Source of the DNA: Rhynchosporium graminicola
Lineage: Eukaryota > Ascomycota > Leotiomycetes > Helotiales > Ploettnerulaceae
NCBI GenBank assembly: GCA_900074885.1
Contig: FJUW01000011.1
Coordinates: 496,001-560,000 of the forward strand
Direction: 5' to 3'
DNA length: 64,000 nucleotides
The notes under the pieces were generated by a model. That model did no database searches. It was not told where the DNA came from and saw only the letters and a list, made by a program, of their open reading frames with translations. How positions within the stretch are numbered: position 1 is the stretch's first letter; each line of letters starts with the position of its first letter. Below are positions 13,184 to 24,562 of this stretch, in pieces. The translations under genes and the position numbers were made by a program.

Positions 13184-14579
13184 TGGTGCTAGTTGGGCGA
13201 GTTCCACGGAAGAATCATTTTTGGAGGTAGTATCTGACAAGCAAAATACCTTCAAGCCTCTGACTGCACAACTCATCAGATAGCTGCAATAAACAGAAAT
13301 TTTGCACTAACTCGTATTTTCGGGCCCTGTTCTGGCGGCTTTTTCCGTGAGACCAACATGAAATGGTTTGAGATGTTGCGATTCACTTCATTCCAAACTG
13401 AACGTCCGAGCTTAAGTGTTTGGAGATCTGCTGTATCTCAGCATCGCTTCAAGTCGTGAGGATCTAATCGAAAGAAAGGTTACGCAAGTCAACTCTGCTG
13501 GGGGTAAGTCTATAGCTTCTTCCGGTCATTTCTGAGCTCCGAAGATGCTGAAGGGGAGACTGTAAAGATGGTGATGGCTATACGTATGGTTAATTGCATC
13601 CCTGATTCTGCGTTCTACAGAAGGAGAAAGTTGAAATTGGAACTTCCAGTTCGAGCTATCTGATCGCCACCCGCAACTTGAACATCTTCTTGTGGTATTA
13701 ACAATCAAAGGTCAGCACGAAAGCTCCTTCGCTGCTCTGATTATACCAGCCGTACATACCTACAAAGCGCATAACGCAGAAATGTAGCATGAGGGGAGCT
13801 CAATAAACAGAAAACGCAACATGTAGAGTATGATAGACTTCAAGTTGAAATTCAGAAATGAGATGTAGATTCGTGTAGACGTGGCTATGCTTCCGATGCA
13901 AAGAATGCAGCTGCGGAGAACAAGACCGATTTACTCTACAACAATGAGATCAGAGGGGACTTTTTCCTTAACGAGCCTCTTAAAAAGGTTGGAAGTTGTA
14001 CTAGGGACAAGGACAGGAGGTGAGATTCGTCGTAGAGAAACTCGATCATGCACCTGACCTCAGTGGCCCTGGCACTGATCCTTAAGCATCATCGATTTCA
14101 AAAAGACATAGATCTAATTGAGCGACATGAACGATTGTACTTCCTGCTTGCGAGAAACTGCTTAGACAAGCTCGAGCCTGACTCGGCATCTTGAATAGGT
14201 AGAGGATAGGTGTGACTTATGGCCGTGAGTGGTTTGTGGCGGATATACTCATTAGCTGATCATTTTTGACATGTTCTTCTGCTGTATATGGTTGCAATGC
14301 ACGGAGAGTGCCGCGCGAGTTTGGCACCAATCAGAAATGCGTAGGACTTTGTTGTGCAATGTTCTACGCTTCTACGTAACTGAGTAACTGATTGTTGATT
14401 GAACTGCCACTACGAGTCCTCTGCGTTATTTATAATCCGTAAGCATAATTCGTCACCATACTCCGTAACCATACTCCGTACAAACCCCAAAAGTCAAGAA
14501 TGGGGACAGACCTATCCCACACATAAATTATAATCTGTCCATGTATGCACAAACTCCATGGAAAACCTCCTATACTGCC
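13184..14579. other. Intergenic region, no gene supported
   Basis: About 1.4 kb of ordinary composition between the secreted-protein gene and the 3' end of the AhpC/TSA-like gene. A 60-codon minus-strand frame at 13,526-13,708 shows no domain or splice context. I see no tRNA, repeat or clear regulatory site. Confidence 0.5.
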
Positions 14580-15215
14580 CTAATTGCTCAAAGCTCTCAC
14601 AGCGTCTCCAAAATCCGGAACCTGATCCGCAGCCTTCGGAACCTCATCCCATTTCACCAACCCATCCTTTCCCACAGCAAAGCTACCACTCGTCTGCCAT
14701 CTCGAACCGCTTTCCGTAGGTTTATTCCAGATATTCTCCTTCTTACCCAGCATCCATACCGCGTATAGAGACCACGGATTCAGGACATGCCATGTACTTG
14801 ATACACCCAGCCCCCATTTACCGTACAATTCTCTTTCATCGTCAACGATGACACGGACTTTTCCCTGCCCACCTACGGAGCTGAGCCAGTGCGTGGTTGC
14901 TGGGCCGGAGGAATGCGAGACTGCGATGTAGTTCTTTCCGGGATCTTTGGCGGCGAGGTCGCGGAGAGAGAGGAATGTCTTTTCGGCGACTGGCCGCGAA
15001 TTAGCTGATTTGGCAGGTTAGGTACTTTTACCGAAGCCGAGTGACTCACATGGACAGCCGCAGTGTCGGAGAAATGTGATTACGGTTGGCTTTCCATCTG
15101 AAGATGGAAATGAGAGCTTTGATGTTGAAGGCGCCTTGCTGCCGATTTCTGGAGCAGGAGATGTAGTAACGGGATTGGGGGAGGCCCAGCTACTGAGTTC
15201 TTGTAGGAACGACAT
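14580..15215 (-). CDS. Thioredoxin-fold AhpC/TSA-like (peroxiredoxin-like) protein
   Basis: Two exons on the minus strand, 15,215-15,050 and 14,989-14,580, joined across a 60-bp intron (donor GTGAGT, branch-like CTAAC, acceptor CCAG). The product is 191 residues. The N-terminal part (about residues 22-60) has the thioredoxin-like strand and active-site region: a KPTVITFLRHCGCPFAEKTF segment with Cys52 and Cys54, the join falling within PF. This C-x-C-P-F pattern is typical of fungal AhpC/TSA-type proteins rather than classical 2-Cys peroxiredoxins. The rest (GKWGLG, STWHVLNPWSLYA, then the closing helix) matches that family's general layout. A redox or antioxidant role is inferred from the fold; no substrate is evident. 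There is no signal peptide, so it is probably cytosolic. It is transcribed divergently from DML1, with 618 bp between the starts. Confidence 0.85.
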
Positions 15216-15833
15216 GGTGAAGCCTCTGAATTGGAATGGCGGAGGGTTCAGAAGAAAAGGAAAAGTACGTTAAGGGAAAATTGAGCTGCGAAAACAGCTG
15301 TGATGGACAAGCTTCAAGAAATCGAGGTGAGATGGATGGATGCGGGGTTCGGTCTGGGGGACATTTTGTACTTATAGTCCATAATTCTAAATCGCAGGTG
15401 CAATCGACTGAAGATAACATGCAAGTCGGCATTACATAGTCGGGGTGTAAATTTGCCTTCGAGTTGCCGTTGACATTGTTTGTTCTTGCGTCGGTAGGTT
15501 GTTGTTAGATTGTGGGAAGGAATGAGGGATATAGGTTGTAGCTTCACAAAAATTTAGAATACAGGTACACGTGACTCTCTTCAACCCCATTCTGGCTTGA
15601 GACATCTTCTGAGGCTACGTTCTTGCGACGAAGAATGTCGCCTTTGAAAATCCGTATTGAGGAGAAGCCTCCATCGCATAGGTGAAAGAATCAGACTGCC
15701 ATCTGCCCCTCTTGACCAAGCAATAGATAGTGCGTCGCCGCACCTTTATCTTACAATAACTTCCCCGACTCAAATTTTACCGCCAAAGTTCAAAGTCAAA
15801 TCTCGAGTGTGATTGCTCTTCTTACTAGCAATC
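15216..15833. promoter_or_regulatory. Divergent intergenic promoter region
   Basis: 618 bp separate the ATG of the AhpC/TSA-like gene (-) from the ATG of DML1 (+), so both promoters must lie here. No TATA box or known binding site stands out. Open frames in both strands (15,190-15,547) overlap each other and look like chance. Confidence 0.5.
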
Positions 15834-17710
15834 ATGCACGAAATCATCACCCTCCAGCTTGGCCAAAGAAGTAATTATCTCGCCTCGCATTTCTGGAACA
15901 CCCAGGTAAAGCCTTGGACTTTTGATTTAGCTGCTGGACTAACGCATGCCAGGAATCATATTTCACATACTCCAAGGATGAGGAGGCTTTAGTTGATCAT
16001 GACATCCATTTTCGACCGGGCGTAGGAGCCGATGGTAGTGAAACCTTCACTCCAAGGACACTCATCTACGATCTCAAGGGAGGCTTCGGCTCGTTACGGA
16101 AAATAAATGCTCTGTATGAGATCGAGGAGCCAACTGTTACCCAAGGACTGTGGTAAGTCAAAATACTACGGGTTGCCTCTACTAGAGTATTGATTTTATC
16201 AGGAACGGCCCAGCGGTGGTCCAGCGACAAGCTGCAATTGAACAGAGTGCTTACCAGCAAACTCTCGATCAAGGCATAGAGCCCTCGCCTCTAACCACCG
16301 AGTCTGTCAGGTATTGGTCTGATTTCAATCGTGTTTACTATCACCCAAAGTCTATCGTCCAGCTCAATGAGTATGAACTGGGATCGGCACTCATGCCCTT
16401 CGAGAATTGGAACGTTGGAGAGGAGCTCTTCAATTCTCTCGACAAGGAACATGACCTCTTGGACCGTGATCTACGATATTTTGCTGAAGAAGCCGATCAT
16501 ATGCAAGGCATTCAAATGATCGCTGGGATTGATGATGCCTGGGGAGGGTTTGCAGCGAGGTACATGGATAGAATTAGGGATGAATACGGCAAGACCACCA
16601 TCTATTTCTGGGGCTTGGAGGACGGGTTCAAGTTTGTTCCGAGGGTATGATTAATCAGTTGCCTCGTGTACCACCACTGACGTGTCAAAGGAGAAACGAT
16701 TCATCCGGATGTCAAATACAGCAAGATCGATCTCCGAAATCGCATTGCAGGCATCTCTCTTCGTTCCCATGACAGTACCATCAGCATTATTACCTAGCTA
16801 TGTCACTATCGACCCCAAGTCTCGATGGCACGTTGGTGGTCTCCTCTCCACGGCATACGAGACCATGACCTTGCCTTCAAGATTACGGCTGCAGAACGGA
16901 GCACGAGAATCTTTAGACGAGCTTGTCAATGTTTTGAATGTCAATGGAAACCAAAACATCGCGAAACTCAGAATGAGTATTGATCATAATTCAGCACCGA
17001 CTGGACACCATAGATCAGCAAGACTAAACATTCACGCACAGGGTAGAGATGCAAGACTGCCCTCTCAGGAGAGACGAAATGAGGACTCAACGTCCCACGA
17101 CGACAATGAGTTGAAGACACATGACATAGACTTCTTCCCTACGGAAGCGAGTGAACAAAGCCGGAGCCGACGAACTGTCAAAGTCCCTCACATATTTGGT
17201 CAAGCCGAAACGTATCGAGCTGACGATCAAAAAAAGAATCACTCTGAACAAACTGACGATGAAGCTGGCCATGAGCGAGCACGGCGCCGAGTGGCTGGTC
17301 TCACCATCATACAAAAGTTAGTGAATCCATCTGTCCTTCCGAGTCTCTGCCTTTCCCGTTGAATATCTCGACCTCGTATACCCACGCCAAGCACAATCTA
17401 TATTCAAGTTTCCCGATCTTGAGCACTATTGCTTACCAATGACGCCCGCAGGACCAGAGTATCTTTGTCATATCCCCTGCTTGACAGTTTTCCCCACATC
17501 TTTGCTCATGCTAGCACGACATCGTCGCTTGGTGTCGGCACATCTCTATCAACTGATACAACAGTAGCTTTGAAAATCAAGAACCTCCAGTATATTGTTA
17601 GTAGAGCAATTGGAGTTGACGAGCGTGAGGCTCTCAGCAACTCACTGGGTGAGCTAGCCGAGGCGTACGAGGAAGGTTGGGATAGTGGCACGGACGACGA
17701 CGATGATTGA
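15834..17710 (+). CDS. DML1: DML1/Misato-family tubulin-like protein
   Basis: Five exons (15,834-15,905; 15,953-16,152; 16,203-16,644; 16,691-17,316; 17,452-17,710) with introns of 47, 50, 46 and 135 bp, giving 532 residues. The N-terminus ([20 protein letters not shown]) is the Misato/tubulin-like opening. It is followed by the family's FRPGVGADG and [16 protein letters not shown] segments, a central WDFN-type stretch and DDAWGGFAA, then FVPREKR rejoined across intron 3. The acidic end, with EREALSN...LAEAYEEGW followed by an Asp run, is the usual DML1 C-terminus. Yeast DML1 and animal Misato act in mitochondrial distribution and inheritance; the same role is inferred here. Intron 4 is longer than the others; its far join is chosen because it restores the C-terminal family frame. 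The gene is transcribed away from the AhpC/TSA-like gene. Confidence 0.92.
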
Positions 17711-19449
17711 TCGGATTCAACGAGGCTGAATATGCGGTGAGGTATATACAAGACCTGCGGGCTTTCCTTGGCTCAAGCCCCCGCGTTGTACGCCCGATTG
17801 TGACCTTTCTTGGATGACAGCATACAAGAAGTGCAACAGGCCGGATTCAGCGAGTATGGCACATTTTCAGTCAGGCAATTTTCTATGGGCAGATCGATCT
17901 CGCTCGTAAGATTGAGGCGTGATTCTCCTCGCTCAGAACCAACATATAGGATTCCTTCGCTACTATCACTTCCAGGCGTCATACCACTATAAAATTCAAA
18001 ACAAAAGCCGCTGAAACATGGCATTGCGCCCAACAGCGCACTCATGCAGGATAAAATAGATCGCATGTCAAGCAAATACTTGGGCAGGTCGCGCCTACCG
18101 CATTCATTCTTCGGAAAGCTGCAAACCACAGCGGATTTGAACGAGTTCATTCCTCGAGTGCACAACATTCTGTCGCTTCTCGGCTAATATGTAACGGGTG
18201 ATACTTCCTGTGTCGTTGAATGACGCAGTTACCAAACCTCCCCCGCCATTCTGACAAGTTGCGGAATACAATGTTAAGCGAATATCAGACCCCTGATCTT
18301 AGAACAGGATGATCATGCAGCCGGGGGCGAGCTTTCTATTTCGTGCCACACATCATATCATAAAACACATGCTTCTTTGTCGCGTTCTGAGGCCAACTGT
18401 TGTGTGCAAGAGCTCTCGAAGAGGAAAACGGAAGAGGCAGGGCCAGGGATCTGGAAAACTGGACATGGCATATCTTGCCCACGATTTCCAAGAGTGCTGC
18501 CTTGATGTCGGTGCTTACAGATTCCCCGCCACCCAGGTGCTTACCTGGAGTCCTTTCCCTTCGTCGAGATCTTCCACTGACACGGGTTGTTTAGACTTAC
18601 TTGAGGGATCGCTCTTAGCTCGAGGTACGGGACCTGGGGATTCAAGGCATGATAGAGCGGAATAGAATCTCGTGTCCCCTCAAGCAAGCAGCCGATCGTG
18701 CATCGGGCTGGACCTCAACGATAAAGAGACATACCAGCATTCAAGCTCAGTAGAAGACATGTCTTGAGAGTTGTTGCCGGGCAGCTGTCAGACAGTTTCT
18801 CGTCTACCGTGCCGCAAAGCACTCTAGATTTCCCAAGATAAAGAAGATGAGCCAACCACCTCCTAACACAACATGCAGGTATCGCGAGTTATGTGCTACC
18901 CTTGCATGACCCAAGCTCGATCCCTGCCAATGATGTCGACAGGCGCAGGGGCCGTTCCTGAGCACTTTTACGGAGTACAGGGCTGGCGACAAGCTTCTCG
19001 TTGACTGGGTGAGTGGCAAAAACGGAGCATCTTTCGATACTCAGGTGTTAGACTGGTAGTACAACATGAGAGTACAACATGCATATGCTTGGATTCTGTA
19101 GTAAAGAGCTATCCCAGTTGGGAGGTACCTTGAATCCTCTTGCTCTCTTGCTAGCGACCGTTTCATTTTCTGCCTTCGCCTTGTCGAGCACAGCCTTTCC
19201 GCACAAAAGATTCTATGGTCGATGGGAATCTACGGGAAAAATAGCTTCCTGATCCTCAAACTCTCCCCAATAAGCTTAATACTCAAAAACCTTGTTTCCT
19301 TTTTTATTTTTTGGCTAATCGGCCAACTTCCTCGTCCAGCAGACTTTCGACAAGGACAACCAACACGAGAGGCGGGGATGGGTAATCCCCCCCCCCCCGT
19401 CGTGAGGCAGCAGGGAGGGCTATTTGTGGCAGCATGCATTCGGGATTCA
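17711..19449. other. Intergenic region downstream of DML1
   Basis: About 1.7 kb without a supported gene. A 131-codon minus-strand frame (17,773-18,168) is open but shows no domain, signal peptide or intron. A run of about 13 C lies at 19,387-19,399, some 50 bp from the transposon insertion at 19,450. Confidence 0.5.
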
Positions 19450-19451
19450 TA

Positions 19452-19534
19452 CTAGCCGGTCCACCTCCAGTTTCGCTCGCCCACTCGCTTACTATCGGAT
19501 TAAGCAAATGCCACGTCCATGCAAATGCCACGCT
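19452..19534 (+). repeat. Left terminal inverted repeat
   Basis: 83 bp, inverted match of 21,821-21,903 with a single A/G mismatch. Within it gcaaatgccacg occurs twice, 17 bp apart, which looks like a pair of transposase-binding sites. Confidence 0.93.
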
Positions 19535-19622
19535 TTTCGATACCTAAAATCGCGTTTTACCACCCAAATTGACCACTTTTGATATTACTACTAACATTCA
19601 GTTTTCATCAATTCTACCTAAA

Positions 19623-21704
19623 ATGCTAGTACCACGTAGCAAATACTACTTTCAAAGTCATACTACTAAATCAGAGTATAAAAAGGCCTTCCGAGACGCT
19701 AAATTATAGTATATAGCGCACCCTATAGAGAGTCCCTCTAAAGTAGCGCTCCAATTCGATATCAAGGTCTCTTCTTTACGTAAAGCTAGGCAAAGAGTAA
19801 AGAGTACTATAGCTACTAAAGGTAGCTTAAAGAAGGAGTTACTTCCTAGAAGTAGTAGCTATAATAAGCTACTTACTCCCTCCTAAGAGGAGGCTATTAG
19901 GCAGTATTACTATAATTAGTAGGAGGTAGATATAAGAGCTACTCATCTGATAGTTAAATCAGTAATCACTTATCTACTAGCAGTATAATCTCCCTACTAT
20001 TATAATAATCTTCTACTAATAGTTATATTAATTCTATAGGCCCAGACCCCTCTAAAGCTACCTCCCTCTAATTCCTAGTTTTATACTTAGCTAAAGGACT
20101 ATCCAGAGCTCTATTCGATTAAGACGAAACCTATAGAAGCTATTCGACTAGAGTCGCATACAGAAGAAGTAGTAATCTAATAGTTCCAAGACCTAGGGAG
20201 AGAGATAGAAAGGCTATAAATCAATAATAGAAAGAAGCTTCTAAATATAGATGAATCTAGTATACAAGGCGCCCTTCTATATACCGAGAGTATAATAGTT
20301 CCAAGGAGTGTAAATACACTATATATACCAACACAAGGAAGCTGTAAAACAGTTACTATTGTAGAAACTATACGTGGTAATAGAAAGAAGATACTTCCGG
20401 CCTTTATAATTTGCCCTAGAGAGATAATTATAGAAAACTAGATATCTATAAACCTTTCTAATAAAGAAATAATTACTTTCTCTTCAACTAGATATATTAA
20501 TAACTCGATTATTATAGAATACGCTTACTATTTGATTAAACACTCGTATGCCGGACTAGAAAAGCTATAGAAACTACTCCTTTTAGACAGCTATGAATCT
20601 TACTATTATAAGTAATTTATAGTACTTCTTCAAGAGAATCATATACGCCTATAGTACTTTCTAAGCCACTTAACGTATACTCTTTAGCTATTAGATATAG
20701 GCGTTTTTCGGCCTTAGAAGCACTACTACTCTTAAGCTATTAACTTAGCTTTACAGAACTTAGATATTACCTATTTAATCACTTCTTTATTTAGAGACCT
20801 TACTAGTATTCGAGAGAAAACTATATAATGTTATATAATTCAGAACGCTTTTAAGAACACTAGAATATAGCCTCTTAGCTATAAAGCTAGACTGAAGAGA
20901 ATAAGATCGTTTAGAAAGCAGAAATTAATTAAAGAGCTAGAGTTACCTTTACTATCGCTATCTATACTAATAGATAGAGTAATATCTACTGCAACTATAG
21001 TAGAGTTATTTATTAGAAAAGATCTAACTTAGTTATCTAACGATTTAAGAGAGATCTTCTAAAGCTCGATTAAGGAAGCTATAGTATAGCTCTATAAGGC
21101 CTTAATTACTTCTACTAATAATACTATACTTCAATAAAAGCTATAGTTAAGTGCCTAAGAGAAGAAGACCTCTCGACGATCGATAAAGTAATTAAAGTCA
21201 ATTAGAGGTACTATAGTAAGTATAGCTAATCTATAGCTTCAAATTCAAGCTAAAGCTAAAGCTAAAAAGACAGAAAATCGCCGGAGAGCTAAACGAGTAC
21301 TTTCTCATACTATTAGAAAGTATAAGAAGTCTCTATTAAAAGCAGGAGTTTAAGTACGGAAGATAAATAAGACTAGGAAGCTCAAATTACAAGAGTTATA
21401 AAAGAGAGAAGAGGTAGTAGCACCTGATTCAGAGCTCTATCGACTAGAAAGAGAGCCTGATAAATAGCCTATAGTCGCTGAAACTATACTTTCTACTAAA
21501 GAAAGCTACACTGATTTAGTAGCTTCTAAGCTATAGTTTAAGGTAGATATATTCGGCGATAGCGATTAAGATCAAGATATACAGATATTATGTGAGCCTA
21601 GTAGAGGTATATAAGAGGAGCTAGAGCATGATCGATATTTGGAATCGTCGCCACTAGTAGCACTTAAGGTAGAAAGCTCTAAGAGTGAAGATAATAGAGA
21701 TTAA
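19623..21704 (+). pseudogene. DDE_1 (pogo/Fot1) transposase pseudogene
   Basis: One frame runs from ATG 19,623 to TAA 21,702-21,704, 693 codons with no frameshift but more than 30 internal TAG/TAA codons at former Gln or Trp positions. The N-terminal 150 residues include a helix-turn-helix-like region (SPSKVALQFDIKVSSLRKAR and following), as in CENP-B/Tc5-type binding domains. The catalytic acids remain: Asp210 in NIDESS, Asp322 in LLLLDSYES, and Asp358 in LQLLDIGVFRP-like context, giving a DD35D spacing. The long basic C-terminal tail (about residues 540-590) is also kept. Lack of indels shows it died by point mutation. No protein is expected. Confidence 0.9.
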
Positions 21705-21820
21705 TTTTGTACCGGAAAAGATTATATATTATTAATAAATTAGAGTAGTTATTTAATATTGAAATTGAAAGAAATTTAGCAGGTGAAGCACCTAAAATAC
21801 TTTACCGATATAATACCGAG

Positions 21821-21903
21821 AGCGTGGCATTTGCATGGACGTGGCATTTGCTTAATCCGACAGTAAGCGAGTGGGCGAGCGAAACTGGAGGTGGACCGGC
21901 TAG
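21821..21903 (-). repeat. Right terminal inverted repeat
   Basis: 83-bp inverted partner of 19,452-19,534, with the same doubled gcaaatgccacg motif. It keeps the G that is A in the left copy, a RIP-type difference. Confidence 0.93.
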
Positions 21904-21905
21904 TA

Positions 21906-22473
21906 GGGCGTGCGTGGCAGGGATGTCAGTGCATCAATCAGCCTGGAAAATGCCAAGCGAAAGTGCTTGGGCCGCAGCAATGTAGCTCATGCGGACGATT
22001 GTCAGATCAACCAGCCATCTAGCAAAACTTCCTGGTCCGGCCTCAAAATTGTCCAAACCAGCAAAAAGCACCATACAATTAGTGGTATATTCTAGCCTTT
22101 TGCAGTTTTGCCAACCTGAATTGTGACCTTGACCGAACATATATTGGCCAATGTTGACGCTAGTCTTCCTCCATCATGTGAGTATCCCAATGTAGCAATA
22201 TGCGATCCCACACATAGCCCTGCTTGATGTCGTAGAACCGGCTTGCTATTTCTTTATAATTCTTAAGAGACAAACGTTTCCTACCCTGTTTGTTCTTCCT
22301 TCTGCTTCCTTTACGCAAACCAGCCTTCTTTAGACCAGACTTCCCAGCCTTCAGCAATAAGTAACTCCTTCGTTACGGTTACTTAACACCTTCGCTCTCC
22401 TGTTTGAATAACTTCGTTCATTCCGCTCTAAGTATCATTCGCTATCTCAACAATATCGCACCAATCCGTCAAC
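21906..22473. other. Intergenic region and promoter of the GPI-protein gene
   Basis: 568 bp between the transposon and the next ATG. A minus-strand frame at 22,160-22,357 encodes a very basic 65-residue peptide without a recognisable domain; I leave it uncalled. No clear TATA box is seen. Confidence 0.5.
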
Positions 22474-23827
22474 ATGAAGTCATCCTTAATTCTCGCTATC
22501 CTGGCCCTGGTCTCCTCAGCCGTGGCTGGCTATGGCCATGATCATGATGATGTGTATACTACGACCACCAAAGTATATGTTACTTACACTTCGCTTTGTC
22601 CTGTAACAACAACTGCGTAAGTTTGTCGTTTCTAAATTGCAGGTCTCAAGCTGATGATTGCCCAGAGTGGAAGGTGGCAAGACCTACACCAAGACCTACA
22701 CTACGACTTCGACAATAGTTGATCGTAAGTCAAATTCATGCAATTCAAAGCCTGGTAGCTAATTGCAAATTCCAGATGTCCCAACAACTATTGTCACAAC
22801 GGTACAACTTCCAGACAGCACCGCATATACTGGCATCGGGGTCACCTCAACAATCACATCTTTATGCCCGGTTACTGAGACAAAGACTATTGCTGGAAGT
22901 GTCGCGACGGTCACATGGACATCCACATCTCTCATCTATACAATCGTGCCGACTAAAGTTGACGTTTAGTAAGTATTTTGATCTCGCCTATTTAGCTTGA
23001 CTAACGATTCCAGCACCACGCTCGCTCCATCTACCAAATACATCGAGACTTACGTCTACCAAACCTCAACATCGCTGTGCCCAATCACCGAAACCAAGAC
23101 GGTCTCCGGTTACCCAGTAGAAGTTGTGCACACTTCAACTAGCTTGATTGTCGTGAAAGTGTAAGCACACCTTCCATGTGATATCGTTCAATTTCTGACC
23201 GCTACTATCAGCCCAACCACAATTTTCCAAACAACCACTGTTCTGACTACCTGCTACGCCACTGTAAGTCTTGACTAATCTTGACGAATCGTGCGAATCT
23301 AACAACCTTTCCAGGAGGACGTATACACAACTCTTTCCAAGTATGAGTCCTACTACGTTACCGTTTCTGCCGGATCTACAATCTCAGTCTATGTCACAAA
23401 GACCAACACAATTCTTCTCACGTCGTCATATACCGTCACTCACACCTTGGAGCCACCTACTGTACGTTGCTCTCCTAGAATCGAATCATAACAAAGCTAA
23501 CTTTCTTTGTAGACAAAAGCCACTGTCTTTGTCCCAATCACTCTTGCAACTTCGATCGGCGTAACTGAGATAGTCACAATTCCATCGGAGGTCACTGCCA
23601 CTCTTCAGGGATCTTCAGTCTTCACCACCATTCCCTTTCCCACGAAAAGCACCGTCACCGCACCACCAGTCACTGTCACTCCAGCGCCATCAACAACACC
23701 ATCTCCCTCTCCATCTCCCACCTCATCTGCTCCTCTGCAGATTTCCAGCAACGCCGCGCCCACAAACGCGCCCTTCGCTTTCGCTGGAGCCATGGCTGGC
23801 GCCATGGCAATGATTGCACTCGCATAG
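22474..23827 (+). CDS. GPI-anchored Ser/Thr-rich cell-wall protein with three 56-residue repeats
   Basis: Seven exons: 22,474-22,616; 22,666-22,724; 22,776-22,968; 23,014-23,160; 23,212-23,263; 23,315-23,461; 23,513-23,827. All six introns are 45-51 bp with GTAAGT-like donors. The product is 351 residues. Residues 1-18 are a signal peptide, then a His/Asp patch (GHDHDD). SLCPV/I sits at 40, 96 and 152, exactly 56 residues apart, each followed by T-E/T-T-K-T and a V-E/A-x-V-x-T-T-S-T-I-like run, so the repeat is about 56 residues in three copies. A Ser/Thr/Pro-rich stalk (about 290-325) leads to a C-terminus with a small-residue omega region (SSNAAP) and a hydrophobic tail (FAFAGAMAGAMAMIALA), a GPI-attachment signal. 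Expected location is plasma membrane or wall. The specific function is unknown. Confidence 0.87.
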
Positions 23828-24562
23828 ACATATCCCATTTAGAAGGGGATGATGTCCCTGCAGAAGAGATGGATCTGGATTCGAACGAACCCGAGCATAG
23901 CTCATACGCATATGATTTACGACTGTTTGAGCACTACACTCCTTTTAGCGCAGCATCGATACAGAACTAATATGGGAATGGCGATACGATTATTGGGACG
24001 GTTATGGGTTCTAGGAATATGGGAAAGCACTTGGAGTTAGCTGGTGCAGAGGGTTTTAATGGGGTGGGTGATGATGGATACGTAGATCTTGCGGGATCAA
24101 TTAATTTCGATGTAAATATTAGATTCGATACTGATACTCCTGATAATGATACCACACAAGTTTAGCTTGGACTTATACCTGGATAATGGGATCGGGTCGC
24201 CCCTTCGCGACTGTGAATTTGTGGGTTGTTACAGTAGCTTTAATTTCCACATGTCTGTGACAATCCTGGAGTAGGTAGGCTGCAAAGGTAGATGCCGAAC
24301 AATTGTCTAAAGAACGAACAAATTGAGTGTTATCGTTGAAAGTCCCAATATGAATAATGCAAATTAAATATCAGTAAGACAAAAATATGTCTTCTGCAAA
24401 TACAGGCCAAAAATAGCAACATAGACCGGATCTCGAATGCATTAGACTTTGTATGACCCTGGCCGGCCCTTGAGTACTAGCCCGCAACCTAAAATGCGCC
24501 TGGGAGATACATCAGCTATCAATCAACCATGAGATAGAACCAACCCTCAATCACTTTCGCAA
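23828..24562. other. Intergenic region
   Basis: 735 bp between the GPI-protein stop and the MFS start. Short overlapping frames only; no repeat or RNA gene recognised. It should hold the terminator of the first gene and the promoter of the second. Confidence 0.5.

Larger units (their letters stand above)
19452..21903 (+). mobile_element. pogo/Fot1-like DNA transposon with RIP-damaged transposase
   Basis: 2,452 bp bounded by 83-bp terminal inverted repeats starting CTAGCCGGTCC, inserted at a TA dinucleotide (TA at 19,450-19,451 and 21,904-21,905), as Tc1/mariner-superfamily elements do. The inner 2.1 kb holds one transposase frame full of TAG/TAA stops. The TIRs keep normal composition and differ from each other at one position (A/G) in 83, in sharp contrast with the mutated interior. 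The TIR/TA architecture and the catalytic residues place it in the pogo (DDE_1, Fot1-like) group. The element is inactive on its own, but its ends look intact. Confidence 0.93.

Noticed and set aside
17317..17451. Protein-like reading inside DML1 intron 4
   Set aside because: Using it does not keep the frame into the conserved DML1 C-terminus, whereas the 135-bp intron does.
17773..18168. 131-codon open frame on the minus strand downstream of DML1
   Set aside because: No domain, signal peptide or splice context; Cys/Ser-rich composition typical of chance frames; lies within 70 bp of the DML1 stop.
22160..22357. Very basic 65-residue minus-strand frame
   Set aside because: No recognisable domain and no start context; lies in the upstream region of the GPI-protein gene.
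22355..22440. Possible small RNA gene from repeated taacttcgtt-like words
   Set aside because: No cloverleaf or other fold, and no promoter boxes could be drawn.
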